Shown here: positions 1 through 11,756 of the stretch, piece after piece
How positions within the stretch are numbered: the first letter of the stretch is position 1
Layout of the letters: each line of letters begins with the position of its first letter
NCBI GenBank assembly: GCA_921293015.1
Contig: OV121087.1
Span: forward strand, 39,232,630 to 39,296,629
Direction of reading: 5' to 3'
DNA from: Phorcus lineatus
Lineage: Eukaryota > Mollusca > Gastropoda > Trochida > Trochidae
Length of the DNA stretch: 64,000 bases
The notes under the pieces: generated by a model
Seen by the model: only the letters and a program-made list of their open reading frames with translations
Told to the model about the DNA's origin: nothing
Database searches by the model: none
Position numbers and translations under genes: made by a program

Positions 1-101
1 CAATGACTCATGACAGGTGGACAGTGGTCGAAAGCTAAAATATAAGTTACATGCTTAAGCTAAATATTTCAAAAGATGCATATGAAAATGCCAATGCTCA
101 C

Positions 102-182
102 CTGATTAATGATAAAGTTTGTGATCGAAGGTAAACCCTTTCCTTCAAACTGAGATTCCACATCAAACTCTACCTCCGGGTC
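102..182 (-). CDS. PDZD8: PDZD8 exon 6 (residues 205-231), last exon in the window
   Basis: Acceptor tttgcag|GACCC; 27 codons DPEVEFDVESQFEGKGL followed by PSITNFIINQ, matching human DPLIDFEVRSQFEGRPMPQL...IIVNQ. Donor CAG|GTGAGC at 96-101, phase 0, so at least one more exon lies left of base 1. Confidence 0.93.
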
Positions 183-3100
183 CTGCAAACAAGGAAAAAA
201 GAGGATGAAGGGAGAATTAAACCCTTTAACAGATGGTCCTGAGTAATTCTAGGATAGTCGATATTATGGCAAATCTAGGACTATTTCTGTAATGAGGAGG
301 TTCGACCCCTATTGAGTGTCGTTCAGTTTATTTCAAACTTATCAATGCAGCAAGTGTTAAACTCTCAATCACCTCAAATTACCAAAATGATGAGGCAGAA
401 AACACATGAGGTGAGTATCAGATTACATGAATTTAAAGAGTGTTCAAAGCTAGTAGGAAAACTTCTTTGCCACCTCCTCTGTCTCTGAGGGCTGAATTAA
501 ATGCTCCTATTTTCTTCACATCTCACCCATGGTATTTTCAACAGAATATTTCATACTCTCGATATCTCTGTTTTAAACATACAATTTTGTGCATGCTCAG
601 GGCCTTGAATTTGAAATTTCTTAATTAACCTTGCCACTTGGTAGGCTAAGAACATTAAAGGGTTGTCTAAGAGCTGGTTTTCTCAGATCAAGAGGGAAGC
701 GTAATGTTTTGAGAGGCTTGCATTATAGCAATGTAAATGGCTTTCTCAAATCAAGATCGAGTAATTTCGCTGAGATGTGAAAAAATGTAGTAAATCAGAA
801 CTTCTGACCCTGGGTAACCTATGGGATACCCATATACATATAATACATTTTTTAATGAAATCAGTCTCAATGACGTCTTAAACTGACCACAGTCCGATCA
901 CCTTATCTAATGATGTAACTAAAGTGTTATTCCAAACTAGAAGAAATGCTTATTATCACACAGTGACAACATGTTTCAGAACAACATCAGCCCAAAGTCT
1001 CAAACTGACCAGTCTACTACTGACCTCCGTAAAGGAAAATGACCAGTGTGTGTATGGAGTTCTGGTCAGCTGCAGTCTGGCTGGCCCCTTGAGCCGCTTG
1101 ACCGTCACTGACAGGTATGCTGACTTGTTGAATAGAAGCTGGATATCTATAGCTAGCTGGAACCCTCCGGTGTAGTCAACATCCACGCCAAGGTCAAGCT
1201 CCTGGAACAAAGGTCAAGGTCAGGGATGAGAGGTTTTTAACTTTATGTAAAAAAGAATTATATTCATCTGCATATTTTTGGAATCATTGTGAATTTCTTA
1301 ATAAAGAAGTTGTTATTATAAAATCCAGGGGTCCATTTTGCCATTTAAAAGCTGTACCAGTGCAAGTGAAAATTGCTGAGTGCAGCCCATTTTATATTCC
1401 AGTAACGCCCAGTGTAGGTTAATTTTTTCTTATATAAATATTTGTTGCGAACTCTTTTGGAACTTGCAAGTTGAAATTTACTTCCATTTCAATCCAGAAC
1501 AAGATCTTTAATGGGAACAGTAAAAAATGTTAGAAAACCAAACCAGTTTCACTTGCGATCAAAGTTGTCAATATATCATAAAAATCTATAGAAGTCCTCA
1601 AACAGTTTGAAATATTAGTTTTGAATAATAATTCTCTGAATATTCCTTAAATGTAGGGTAAGATAATCAGAGTGCAAGAATGTAAAATTTGTCTTGAATA
1701 TTTATCATAACATTTTGACAAGCTTGCATCTTAGTAATTGTCTGGCAAAACAAAAGATACTAATAGTGCAACGTCCAAAATGGAGGTACAGGAAACAATG
1801 ACTGAATACTGAAAATCTAGTGATACTTGTGCAGAAAAACTATATAAAAAGATAAAAACAAATGTGTTGAGAGAAGAAAACAATTCTTTTTATGATTCTG
1901 TGATAGAGGTAGAGAATGGCTAATACATTGAAAGGCAGATAGAAATGATTTTTCATTTTGGTTAATTTTGGAAGTCCTAAGAAGCATAAGAGCATGGTTC
2001 AGCCAATATAATCAGGTGTAGTCGATTAATAAAACGAAATCAACTCCTGAAATCTTTTCTTCCTTGTGCATGTATATCATGTCTTAAGGATATGGTCATA
2101 AATATGAAATATAAAGACATAAATATGACAAAATATGAAAAGCAACCAGAATTTTGTTTGAAGCGACAGGTTCCAAGGTCTGGCAAACTTTTGTGTGCTG
2201 TTAACATGAATGACTTCAAAATTAAGGGAAAAACTTTTAAGAACGCATAAACAATGTTCTACCTCCATTCCATCTTTACCCATCAACACGTGTCTCACAC
2301 TGACATTGTTCAGTATAGGAAAGTTGTCTCCCACGCTGAACTCTCTAACCTGAAACACAAAAAGAACATATTTGAAATCAGAAACACAGTCAGAACGCAA
2401 AGTCATCTGGTTGATAGACGTGTAGTTCTCCGCATCAGACAAGTACCTAGCCAAGTGAAGAAAACATATGATATGTTGTGCAAAAATCACTTTCAAGTAC
2501 TGGATGAGTAGTCAACAATTCTTGCATTTAAAATACAAAACATGTTTCTGACCCCATCATGACAAAATTATATTTTACCATTGTTGTGTATATCCATTAA
2601 ACTTGTGTCTTGATGAAAAATTATTTCATAGATAAATTCCATTATTCTTTAGTCAAAATTTGACATAACAAAATCGTTCACTTTATTCTTAACTACGACT
2701 CACCATAATATTATCTACAAACTTCCCAGACAGTGTCTGGAGCAATTCTGCAAACTCCAAGTTCATTTTCTTCATCAGCCATCTGATAAAGAGAGAAATT
2801 TATTAAATTATTTACTTATTGATAATTGATCATCAATCACAAAAAAGAAGGAGAAAAACATAATACAAGTGATTGCCACTAACATGGCAAGGTGCACTGC
2901 CGCTAAAAACTGAAATATTGAGAAAAGAAAAGAAGAGAAGAGAAGAGAAGAGAAGAGAAGAGAAGAGAAGAGAAGAGAAGAGAAGAGAAGAGAAGAGAAG
3001 AGAAGAGAAGAGAAGAGAAGAGAAGAGAAGAGAAGAGAAGAGTAGAGAAGAGAAGAGAAGAGAAGAGAAGAGAAGAGAAGAGAAGAGAAGAGAAGAGGTA

Positions 3101-6100
3101 AGATAAGATAATCTTTTTTGTCCCAAAAGGGAAATTTGTTTCGTATAATTAAAATTCTCCAGAAAAGTGAAGACAAATAATAACATAATATTCAAAACAA
3201 TTCATGTCAAAAACAGTTAACATTGACTAGGACAGATAATTTACTTATACATGAAAAACGTGATGCAACATCAGACAGAATTTATTTCTCTAATGCTGCA
3301 CGGAATGAATGATTGGCAGAACCTGTTTGTTTGAAAAGTCGGCACACACAGCTTACGTCCAGAAGGTAATGTTGAATATTCCAAGAAAAGTGGATGGGAA
3401 GAATCATCCAAAATTTTGTTTCCTTTTTTTCGATAACTGCTGCTCATAAAAACTGACGATCGTTTCAATAGGAAGCCCAAAAATCTTAGATGCAGTATTC
3501 AAGATTTTATCAATTTGTTTTTATTTTGAACAGACAGGTTCCCAAACCAACTTAAAAATTTAAATGTAAGGACACTTTGAATAAAGGTTCTATAAAACAA
3601 CATCATGATGGTTTGATCAATTTTAAAGTATTTCAGTTTCCAGAAGAAATGTTAACGTTGTTTCTCAGTATTCTAATTCCAAGAGAGTTTAGAATCAATG
3701 ATAGTTCCTAAGTACTTATATTCATTTACTCTTTCTATATCATTTCCATCAATACACACAGTTTGTAATGTTGACTTTGTTCTCCTAAAATCAATTATCA
3801 TTTCTTTAGTTTTTTGAACGTTCAAATATAAAAAATTAGATTTACACCAATCCACAAATCACTAGTTTCTATAATTGATAGGAAGCTTGCCAGTGACATA
3901 TTACATCAATGATAAGAAAAGAGCTTCGTTGACCAGGTAAATATCTGCATGCTGTCACACATTAGAACATGAGATATTACAGAACCACGATTTCACAATT
4001 GGTGTCAGTGTCTGTATTACACCCACATGAACTGTCATCAAATATGAAGACATTGATATATTGCAAACTAGATGCAGAACTATAGCAATATAACCTCTTC
4101 ATGTATCAGTTTCGTTGTATTTATAAAAGCGATATCAGGGTAACAAGAGCCTAATTTGGCAACAAGACTTTAAAAACCTGTCAAAGCGCCATGATGACCT
4201 TGACAAGGATGTCAAAGTTACCATGATAGTCTGGTGTCTGCATAATCCTTTAACGTAGGCTGTGACCAAAGATGAAGAATTAGATACTTTGTTAAAAGGA
4301 ATCCAGAGTTATAAAGACAGATGCCGCTGAATACATAGTCAACCATTCTATTTTGCTACAGGAGACAGTAAATTATTATTTGTTTAGGATAAACCGTATA
4401 TATGCCATAAACATTCAAAAGACTTTACATATTGCGAATAATAAATTATAGCATTTACCAGTTGAAAGTTAATAAAAGAAATCCGTTTTTAAAAAAAAAA
4501 AACTCTAACAATAGGAAGACGTCATTAAATCGTGTGAACTGGCTGGACAACTAGGTTGACGTATCAGTTTCGTTGTATTTATAATGGCGACATCAGGGTA
4601 ACAAGAGCCTAATTTGGCAAAGCAACTGCAGTTACAAGAGTTTAAAAACAAGTGACATTAAAGGATGTCAAGGTCACCATGATGGTCTGGTGTCTCCATT
4701 ATCCTTTAACATAGGCTGTGACCAAATATGAAGAATTTGATTGCACCGGTTCACGAGATACTGTATTTAAGGAGAATCCGCTGAATACATAGTATCCCAT
4801 TCTATGTTGCTACAGGAAACAGTAAATTATTATTTGTTTAGGATACACCTTATATAAATATATATTCCATAAATATTCATAAGCCTTTATATATTATTTA
4901 AATAACAGCGGTATTTATAAAATAAAAAAATAATAACGGTATTTGTGAAAAACACTCTAACAACTGGAAGACGTCATAAAATGATTTGGCTAGGCAACGA
5001 GTATGACATTACAAGAGTCTCTATAAAAAAAATTCAAACCAATAAAAGAAATTGAATATCTATAATTCCTTCCAATTACAAACTTCAAAGTAAATTATTT
5101 GTGGTTTATGTTCATGAGTGACTTTTCATTGTTGTTAATGAAAATTCTTCTCAACACTAGATCAATGTTGATATATGTTTAAGCAAAGTATTTGTGACAC
5201 TTGAAAACAAATCTATTGTTTCAAATCCGTAGACTTTGACATGCAGTATTTTTGTTGACTTGATATTTCATCAACTCAAAAAACATCATATGGTAATTCC
5301 AATTACCATCTCAAATGATAATTGAACACATTAAACTAATACAAATAGACAATTTAAAGTTAAACTTATCAACTACAGTTAACTAACCCAAACTAAATAT
5401 TAACTTATAATTATAACAAATAATTTCTTATTTGTATTGTAAAGATTTGTCGAATGGTTCAGCGCCAGCTTTGTATGGGAATTAGGGCCATCTCAAAAGA
5501 AACTTTGAAATATCCCTAATTCAAACAAATCTGCATCAAGTGATAGAGAATAGGTTTAATGTGCTGTCAGCAAAATTTAAGCTTCTTAACATGTTAATGT
5601 TGCCATCCAAAAGATAGTGAACAGATCAGGAAGAAAAGGGATAAAAAATTAAAAAAATTGCCGGAAACAAACAGTAAGAATGGCAAATTAAGAGGAAGAT
5701 AGCAAGTTTTAGAACAACTCAAATTCTGTGTGGCTTATATCTGTCTACCTGTCCAGCGTGGGTGCATCTATCAGGAACACATATCACTTAAATGTTTTAA
5801 GATATAAACAAATAGATAAACCACAATTGAAACTAAGAGGTATATTTCTACTTCAATCTTATGTCAATTTTCATTATCAGTTAGGGGATAAACCTTAAAA
5901 CACTCAACATCAAAGAATATATTAATTTAATGATATATAAACATCAACATCAGAAATTTTTCTAAAAATCAGAAAAATAATCCTTGGGAGGAAAGTGTTG
6001 CAAATATGTATTATAACATCACAACACACAGCAAGAAGGAAATTGTTAAAAACAATTTGAGACGGCCCCTGACAGCTGTGACAACCTGATTGATTGACAG

Positions 6101-9100
6101 ACAGGGTGTTTATAACAGATACAGCTGATTTGATTGGATGGAGGCAAGGTTCCCCTCACATAAGTGCTACTAAATCAGATAATAGCTTTCATAACCAATC
6201 TGTGATCAAAATGTTCAATAAATCTTAAATTAGCTTCAAAATTTCCGAAAAATCCACAATTAGTTTTTCCTATAAAAATATGTTTTATAGTATAAAGTTA
6301 TATCTGCTTATAAATGATTGTGATGATAAGTATGATTAACCTGTAATTAATATGGTTTTCTTTTGCTTCTTACAATCTAAACATTTCACAGTATCTCAGA
6401 ATAACGTGATTTGATACAACAGATGTCACACCCTTTTTTCTACTTTCTGTCTCAATACAAGAATAGTTTCAGTTTTCTTTTGCTTCTTACAATTGACATA
6501 TGAGAGCATCTCAGAATAATATATGATTTAATACATCACATATCACACACTTTTTAAAACTGTTGTCTCAATACAAGAATTCTTCTAGTCTTATCTGCTT
6601 CTTACTATTATGAGATTTGAGAGTATCTCAGAATAATATGATTCAACACAACACATATCACACCCTTTTTTTACTTTTTGTTTTAAAACAAGAAACTTTT
6701 CTTTGGGAAAAAAAATTATTTTCAGAGAAAATCATAATTTTTAAAACATCAGCTTATGCAGCACACCAAAAAACATTACAAAACATACAGAGTTTGAACT
6801 CTGTTTAAAGTCTAGTGACACAATACTGGTCTTGTAAGAAACTATGAAGTGACATTCATAAACCAAAGTTTGAAATAAAAGAGTCCCACCTTCTGACTAC
6901 CTGTGTATCCCTCAACTCTTGAAACAGAAAGTGCGTGATGAGGTTGAACCAGAGACAGGGTTCCTTCTGCTTGGCCAAATCTTCCCGACCAAGATGGTCT
7001 TTTAAGGCCTGAAAGTATAAGAAATAATCTCATCTCTCTTAGGGTTTCCAAGGGTACTTGAGAACTCGAGTACGAGTCGTGTCTAGCTGGGCTCAAAACC
7101 ATTTTCTGAGACTCAAGGCCTCATTAAGGGAGTTCAATCTTATTTAGTTACCTTTGAAGAAGTTAACTTAGTGCAAACACATCAGAACACATTTCATGTA
7201 TTTATACATAGGTTATGTATTATATTATTAATATCATAAAATAATTAGGTTATAGAACCATGTTATGTCACCAACAGGTAAATGACTATGATAATAACAT
7301 TCAGACATAAGTTTAGCTAAAAGGTGAGAATTTTTCGAGCAATCAAGGCCAAGTCCATTCTGACCCTTACAGTACTGAGCAAGTGCTATTTTTTTACCCA
7401 TGGAAGTGGTAACATCTTCTATCTTAGATTAAAAGAGATTATCCAATAAAATGTTCAAACACATGAACACAATCTCAAAACTGTACTTATATATTTTCTT
7501 GTTTTATCTCAGGATTCTAGGCTTCTTTATTCTACGTCAAATCTTCATAAAATTTCCTGGTACCTAACACACCACTGTAGCACCAGAGGTTCAACTTATC
7601 AAACTCTTGTACCAAGCTTGTAACAGGGGATGTAGCTCTGTTGGTAGTGTGGTTGCTCACCACCTGGAAGACCAGGGTTCATTTCCCGGTCATGAAACCA
7701 AAAGATGTTAAACAATGGGAGTTGTTGCTTCCTTGTTTGACACTCAGCATTATAAGATCAGAACAACGCTTTGACTAGCCCTGCACTGTGGCTGCCGAGT
7801 GCTTAGGACGTAGGTTCAAATTGAAATTCTAACATGTTCATGTACTGAAGACCATAAAGAGTACTTTTTATCATTAATTAATAAATAAATTCCTGCCATG
7901 ACATGTGTCACCCATCCAGTTATAAACATAATCTATTTATGCTGAACGATAATTTGCATTGAAGGTAAAAGAAAAACTACAGCATTTTGTTCTGTTTAGA
8001 AATTAAAATAAAACCAAAACAAGTGTTACACTTACAGTTAAATCAATAGAAGCTTTACAAATTAAACATATATAATGTCAACATTTTAAATTGCTTGCTT
8101 TCCCTGCTATAATAATTTAGATATACATGGGTTATATTTGTACTGATTTTCTTTAATTTTCAAAGTCATTTGCTGCATTATCCACTCTGAGAGATTACAT
8201 TAGCAGCCAATTCATCACTCATTTCTATGAATAAAGGACCAAATTTAAAACAAGTCCCTCATGTTTTTCACTAATTTCATATGAGAACTACAGGTGACAA
8301 AACACGTCCAATTGTTTACTGCCCTACATACAGTCGGTGTGAATCACTTACATTCGTATGATTTACCTTGGTACCTACTAATTACCACATATGTCGCACA
8401 GCGTGAAAGGCTAGACATGGTTGAATGATTGTCCCAATACATCTGTCAAAGGCATTCATGCGAAAGATATTTAAAGTGTTCGAATAGAAATTATGTATCA
8501 TGTCTGTTCAATAAAAACAGATTGACAATCAAGACAATGTGGGAGTACAATTTTAACTTGAAGACATTTTCAAACTGCTTGAAGGAGTTTCAAATATTTG
8601 CTCACATTTCTTTAAAATCAATTGATTTAGAATTATGTTTTGTCACATTGCATGTGATATGTCATATGCTTATTCTTTCACAGTTTTGTTGTCGGAACAT
8701 ATTTTCAAGCCCATCATTTTCGGGTTTATTTTTCTAAATGCAATGTATATATATAAACAATCTTTATTGAAATAAATTGTTGCTAAGAAAATGAATGATT
8801 TTTTGGCATAGATTTTTAAAAGAAATTATGAATTATTTTGTAAACAAGTTGCTTGAAAGATTTATATCAACAAATGCAATATTATTCATATGAGGGCACT
8901 AGTAAAACGTTTATTCGTAGTAAAATAGACATATTTCAAAAATATTTTTATTATATATCTATTTTACTATGAAAGGTTAAGATAATTAATTCAATATACC
9001 AATTTTCAAAACCATTGTTAATTCACATTGTTTTTATGTGTTCAAAACGTGATTAAAGCAATATCAGAAATATTAAATTTGATAAGAATCTTGACATCAA

Positions 9101-9457
9101 GATTAATTTTTCAGTTTATATTATGCGAAAGTTAATGATTGACATTAACTTATAAACACGCTTTTTTCTTAGTTACAAATCGTACCTTCCAATCAAAGAT
9201 AACAATAACAAAACACGGTATCATACAAATATCATCTCTTGTGTTGACTGAAAAAAATCGATCGCCGATCGAATATTCAAATAATCAATGAGTTCGATTC
9301 CACTGACCTTAGGCAACTGTATCTTGGGGTTCTGATCCTTAACCGGCGGTGGTAGGGGTGGCAGCTGGCCCAGTCTGTGCTTGACCCACAGGTACTGGAC
9401 AACGAGGGTCAGAACCACCCCACACAGCAGAGACAACAACCCCACCTCAAGTAACAT
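102..9457 (-). CDS. PDZD8: PDZD8 orthologue, 5' part of gene (six coding exons, continues beyond left edge)
   Basis: PDZD8 is an ER-anchored SMP-domain protein that tethers the ER to late endosomes, lysosomes and mitochondria and moves lipids between membranes (known family role). Exons on the minus strand are 9308-9457, 6890-7008, 2704-2782, 2263-2349, 1025-1201 and 102-182; all junctions are GT-AG and the phases fit, giving 231 residues. Residues 3-25 form one hydrophobic membrane segment (MLLEVGLLSLLCGVV...). Residues 50-231 match the SMP domain: FLFQELRDT, MKKMNLEFAELLQT, VDYTGGFQLAIDI, LTRTPYTHWSFSF and FDVESQFEGKGLPSI each align with human PDZD8 as I know it. The PDZ, C2, C1 and coiled-coil parts would lie to the left of base 1. 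The order TM-SMP and the PYTHW block separate it from TEX2 and the E-Syts. It looks intact as far as it can be seen. Confidence 0.93.
1025..1201 (-). CDS. PDZD8: PDZD8 exon 5 (residues 146-204)
   Basis: This is the most diagnostic exon. It has 59 codons with VDYTGGFQLAIDIQLLF, NKSAYLSVTVKRL and LTRTPYTHWSFSFTE, which align without gaps with the human SMP core (VEYNGGFHLAIDVDLVF ... LTRVPFTHWFFSFVE). Acceptor ttccag|GAG at 1202-1203, donor GAG|GTCAGT at 1019-1024, phase 0. Confidence 0.95.
2263..2349 (-). CDS. PDZD8: PDZD8 exon 4 (residues 117-145)
   Basis: Acceptor tgtttcag|GTTAG; 29 whole codons that include VGDNFPILNNVSVRHV, the SMP strand corresponding to human LGETVPFIKTIRLVRP. Donor GAG|GTAGAA is weaker than the others but keeps phase 0 with exon 5. 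Confidence 0.9.
2704..2782 (-). CDS. PDZD8: PDZD8 exon 3 (residues 90-116)
   Basis: Acceptor ttatcag|ATGGC at 2783-2784. The exon completes the Arg-Arg-Trp motif across the junction and continues MKKMNLEFAELLQTLSG, very close to human VTKKIKVEFEELLQTKT. Strong donor ATG|GTGAGT at 2698-2703, phase 0. Confidence 0.93.
2927..3098. repeat. (AGAAG)n pentanucleotide microsatellite
   Basis: About 33 near-perfect 5-bp units with one interruption (agtag near 3042). It joins directly to the 3' tail of the LINE fragment on its right. All the long Leu/Phe/Ser- or Arg/Glu/Lys-rich frames here are simple translations of the pentamer. Confidence 0.97.
3107..3870 (-). pseudogene. 5'-truncated, frameshifted LINE (non-LTR retrotransposon) remnant with 3' tail
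   Basis: On the minus strand 3673-3855 encodes WCKSNFLYLNVQKTKEMI, then RVNEYKYLGTIIDSKLSW, the typical end of a CR1/Rex-like reverse transcriptase. After frameshifts, 3271-3440 gives HPLFLEYSTLPSGRK and TNRFCQSFIPCSIREIN, the usual extreme C-terminus of such ORF2 proteins. The end reads TTTCCCTTTTGGGACAAAAAA followed by ATCTTATCTTA, the short-repeat 3' tail of this class. It has stops and shifts and lacks most of the reverse transcriptase, so it is dead. Confidence 0.85.
4102..5010. repeat. Two-copy direct duplication, ~455-bp unit
   Basis: The block beginning tatcagtttcgttgtattta at about 4106 recurs at about 4562. Both copies share the order cagggtaacaagagcctaatttggca, 'tctggtgtct..at.atcctttaac', 'ctacaggaaacagtaaattatt' and 'ggaagacgtcat', with scattered substitutions. 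Intronic; no coding seen. Confidence 0.8.
6355..6700. repeat. Tandem repeat, ~115-bp unit, three copies
   Basis: Three successive blocks each contain 'tgcttcttac', 'tatctcagaataa', 'atcacaccc/cac' and 'ctcaatacaagaa' in the same order at about 6368, 6482 and 6597. Diverged, intronic. Confidence 0.75.
6890..7008 (-). CDS. PDZD8: PDZD8 exon 2 (residues 51-89, start of SMP domain)
   Basis: Acceptor tttcag|GCC at 7009-7010. The exon reads through EPCLWFNLITHFLF and QELRDTQVVR, matching the conserved first helix of the PDZD8 SMP domain (human FLFRELRDTALTRRW). Donor AGAAG|GTGGGA at 6884-6889, phase 2. Confidence 0.92.
7009..9307 (-). other. PDZD8 intron 1
   Basis: A 2.3-kb intron between the membrane-anchor exon and the first SMP exon. 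It contains the tRNA-derived SINE at 7624-7870; the rest is AT-rich with no other feature seen. Confidence 0.7.
7624..7870 (+). repeat. tRNA-derived SINE copy
   Basis: The head 'gatgtagctctgttggtag' carries an A-box-like element and 'ccagggttcatttcccgg' a B-box-like element about 45 bases later, so an RNA polymerase III promoter of tRNA origin. The body 'gttgcttccttgtttgacactcagcat' is of a type I associate with SINEs spread in molluscs (recollection, not checked). Ends in an AT-rich tail with ATTAATTAATAAATAAAT. Confidence 0.7.
9308..9457 (-). CDS. PDZD8: PDZD8 exon 1 (residues 1-50)
   Basis: The exon starts at ATG 9455-9457 (context AGAAAGATGT, A at -3) and codes for the membrane anchor followed by a proline-rich linker (LPPLPPPVK). 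The donor is CCTAAG|GTCAGT at 9302-9307, phase 0. The reading frame stays open past this donor to 9221, but cutting here joins cleanly to exon 2 and keeps the residues that align with the human protein. Upstream in-frame sequence has no ATG before 9526. Confidence 0.9.
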
Positions 9458-9690
9458 CTTTCTTCTGCTGACCAACACGGCGTCACTCACGAAATCTGGC
9501 GAGTATAAAATGCGTTCTGGCCTCAATCGCTTGCATTTTCTTGTGGTAAATTCCTCCCATTTCGTGAATTGGTTTTATTGACAAATGGGTTTGACTAGCT
9601 AGCACGGCATTACAGTGCGTCAATACATCTTGACACTAGCGGGATCAAAACAATCCCGATCTTGTGTACGACGCCATCTTGGATTATTTT
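9458..9690 (-). promoter_or_regulatory. PDZD8 5'UTR and core promoter with YY1-type element
   Basis: On the minus strand the sequence AAGATGGCGT (plus 9671-9680) matches the AAGATGGCG YY1 element, which in many animal genes sits at or just downstream of the transcription start. It lies about 215 bases upstream of the PDZD8 ATG and points the same way as the gene. No TATA box is evident close by. Start-site position is inference. Confidence 0.5.
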
Positions 9691-9942
9691 TAGATTGGAG
9701 TTATCTACCCCTGAAAGTTATCATTCTCAGTTTTCTTGGCGGCAAATTTAAAATTCTTATTATCAATATAAAGACATTTTGAAGAAGAGCGATCAAAATA
9801 TATGGTGGAAATCTTTTAAATCTGACCTGTTTCATAATATGTCTTTTATAAAAACAATTAGAGATATTGATCTTAAAATCCAACTTGCCAATTTATATGT
9901 ATCCGACCCAAAGCCATTCTCTCCCCACAGAGATATAGAGGA

Positions 9943-10078
9943 TATTTGACATTTCTCGTCGAATTAACATGTATATCTCATCGAGTGAAGTAGAAATTTA
10001 TATTTCACGAGTGGCACAGCCAGGAGTGTAAATATATAATGTTCAACTTCACAAGAAATGTCAAATGTTCTATTTATT
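9943..10078. repeat. Short inverted-repeat (fold-back) element
   Basis: The left end 'atttgacatttctcgt' is matched in inverse orientation by 'acaagaaatgtcaaat' at the right end, with further partial pairing inward (attaacat / atgttcaa). Probably a small MITE; no target duplication established. Confidence 0.5.
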
Positions 10079-11521
10079 GTTTCCAAAAACCTCGAAAATG
10101 AAGATGATACAAACATGGTTCCTGGTAAGAAAATAAGTTCTTTATATATTTTATGATTTAATCATGTTTGTTTTTTTACGGAAATCGAAGCACGTTTATG
10201 TTGATTCAGCCCCTTTAAGAGCCTGCATGTTGCCTACGTACAAGCATGACGTCATGAGCGTGTTATTATGTCTTGTTTTTTATGATGTCAGGTGGAACGT
10301 GTTATCACTCACTTTCAGTAGTGACTGATAACTGATGTTTATTTTACGATAGATACCAATATTGCTGTAGACATATCTTATAAGATTTCCTTGAGTCTTC
10401 TTAATTACAAAGTTAAGGTTGTTGGTGGTGTTATGAAAGTAGTGCCGACCAATCTGAAATCAACCAACATTTTTACAGAACCATTATCATTACTAGTGCT
10501 TCAGAGTGTTCAGTTCAGCCTGTTAACATACATTAAGATGTTCTGAGAAAACAAAAGTATCAACACCATTTGTCATGTCATGTATGTTTATTTACAAGGA
10601 TATTGTTGTGTTGATTTGTGTTTATAATTCCATGTAAAGCTGTTTATCTCACTGAAATCAGTTAGAACAAATTCATACCTTACTCTCACGTTTCTATTTT
10701 ATTTTGTAGTAATAGTTTATTTTTGATAAATGCCTGAAAAATAAAGAATGTTTCGATAATGCCAGATCAAGTGTCAACGTATCGATGGTAACATCCACCT
10801 GCCATGGAACTTCAGCCAGTCAGCCGCGAAGTGCAGAAAACGGGGTTGGTTTATACATGAGATACCGGGATTTAACTGGGATTTGGGGGGTTGAGAAAGG
10901 GGGTCGGCTTATACACGAGGGGGGCTTATACCCGGTCATATGTACGGTAATCACTGTTTCATAAGGGTCATTTCAGATTTTACCTTAAATTCCCTCGCAT
11001 GGCTCTAATTTCACCAGTCTCTATCACTGGCTGATTAAAAGGTTTCAATTCTCACATGATTTTTCATTAGACTATCGCAATCCGTCGCAGCAGCATTGGC
11101 GACAAGCACAGAAAATAACAGGAAATGCGACAAGACCTATCTCAGTAATCTTTAGGGCTGGCATAAGAATAGGTCTTGCATAGGAAGATGATATTACCAA
11201 TGCCCTCAAGCCAATGAACTACCAATCTTGAAAGCAATTGGGACTGTATCGAAGTATGGCAAGTCTTTGTTTGTCTGAATTTATGTAAAGTGAAAGGTCG
11301 TCGATGAGGCCAACTGATATGACGTATGGAGCATTACACAGATGATTAGAAATTATATCAAGTGATTGGTTTCATTTCATTACAATGAGATTGCAAAAGC
11401 TGTTCATAAAAACAGTTCTTTACGGCATTTAAAGCTATTCGGCCTAAAACCCCAGACCACAACTATTGTCCGATCCATTCTCAAGATTATGGAAAATGAT
11501 TGACTGTATTTGACTAGCTTG

Positions 11522-11756
11522 GACAATGAGGTGAGGTGAGGTGATAAGTTAATGCCGCTTTCAAGAGTATTTCACTTATATCGCGAGCATTGGGTGGAAC
11601 TAGCAAACCTATGGTGGTACTGCACTGAAATTCAGTGTAGCAATGCACCAGAAACTTACTGCGTGTAGAACAGTTCTCTACTGCCGACAAAGATGCCGAG
11701 CCCATGGAGGAATTCGAACCATGTACCTCTTGATCCGAATGCGCTAACCACTAAGG
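11522..11756 (-). repeat. SINE family A copy, tRNA head present
   Basis: Same family as the copies at 25375, 27184, 29944, 36465 and 57924. The tRNA-like head lies at the right end, read on the minus strand: TTAGTGGTTAGCGCATTCGG (A box) and ATGGTTCGAATTCC (B box). The tail (CCTCA/CACCT repeats) is at 11527-11545. The middle is shorter than in other copies, lacking the 'tattattgcagggagaaagc' part. Confidence 0.85.

Larger units (their letters stand above)
2783..6889 (-). other. PDZD8 intron 2 (repeat-bearing)
   Basis: A 4.1-kb intron. It holds the (AGAAG)n array and LINE fragment at 2927-3870, a two-copy tandem duplication at 4102-5010 and a three-copy ~115-bp repeat at 6355-6700. No further exon with splice sites and conserved coding was seen. 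Confidence 0.7.

Noticed and set aside
2808-3195. Long frames rich in Ser-Leu-Leu-Phe or Arg-Glu-Glu-Lys
   Set aside because: Pure translation of the (AGAAG)n microsatellite; no gene evidence.
9221-9307. Continuation of PDZD8 exon 1 past the donor at 9307
   Set aside because: The frame is open, but cutting at CCTAAG|GTCAGT gives phase 0 and joins to exon 2 with better alignment to the family.
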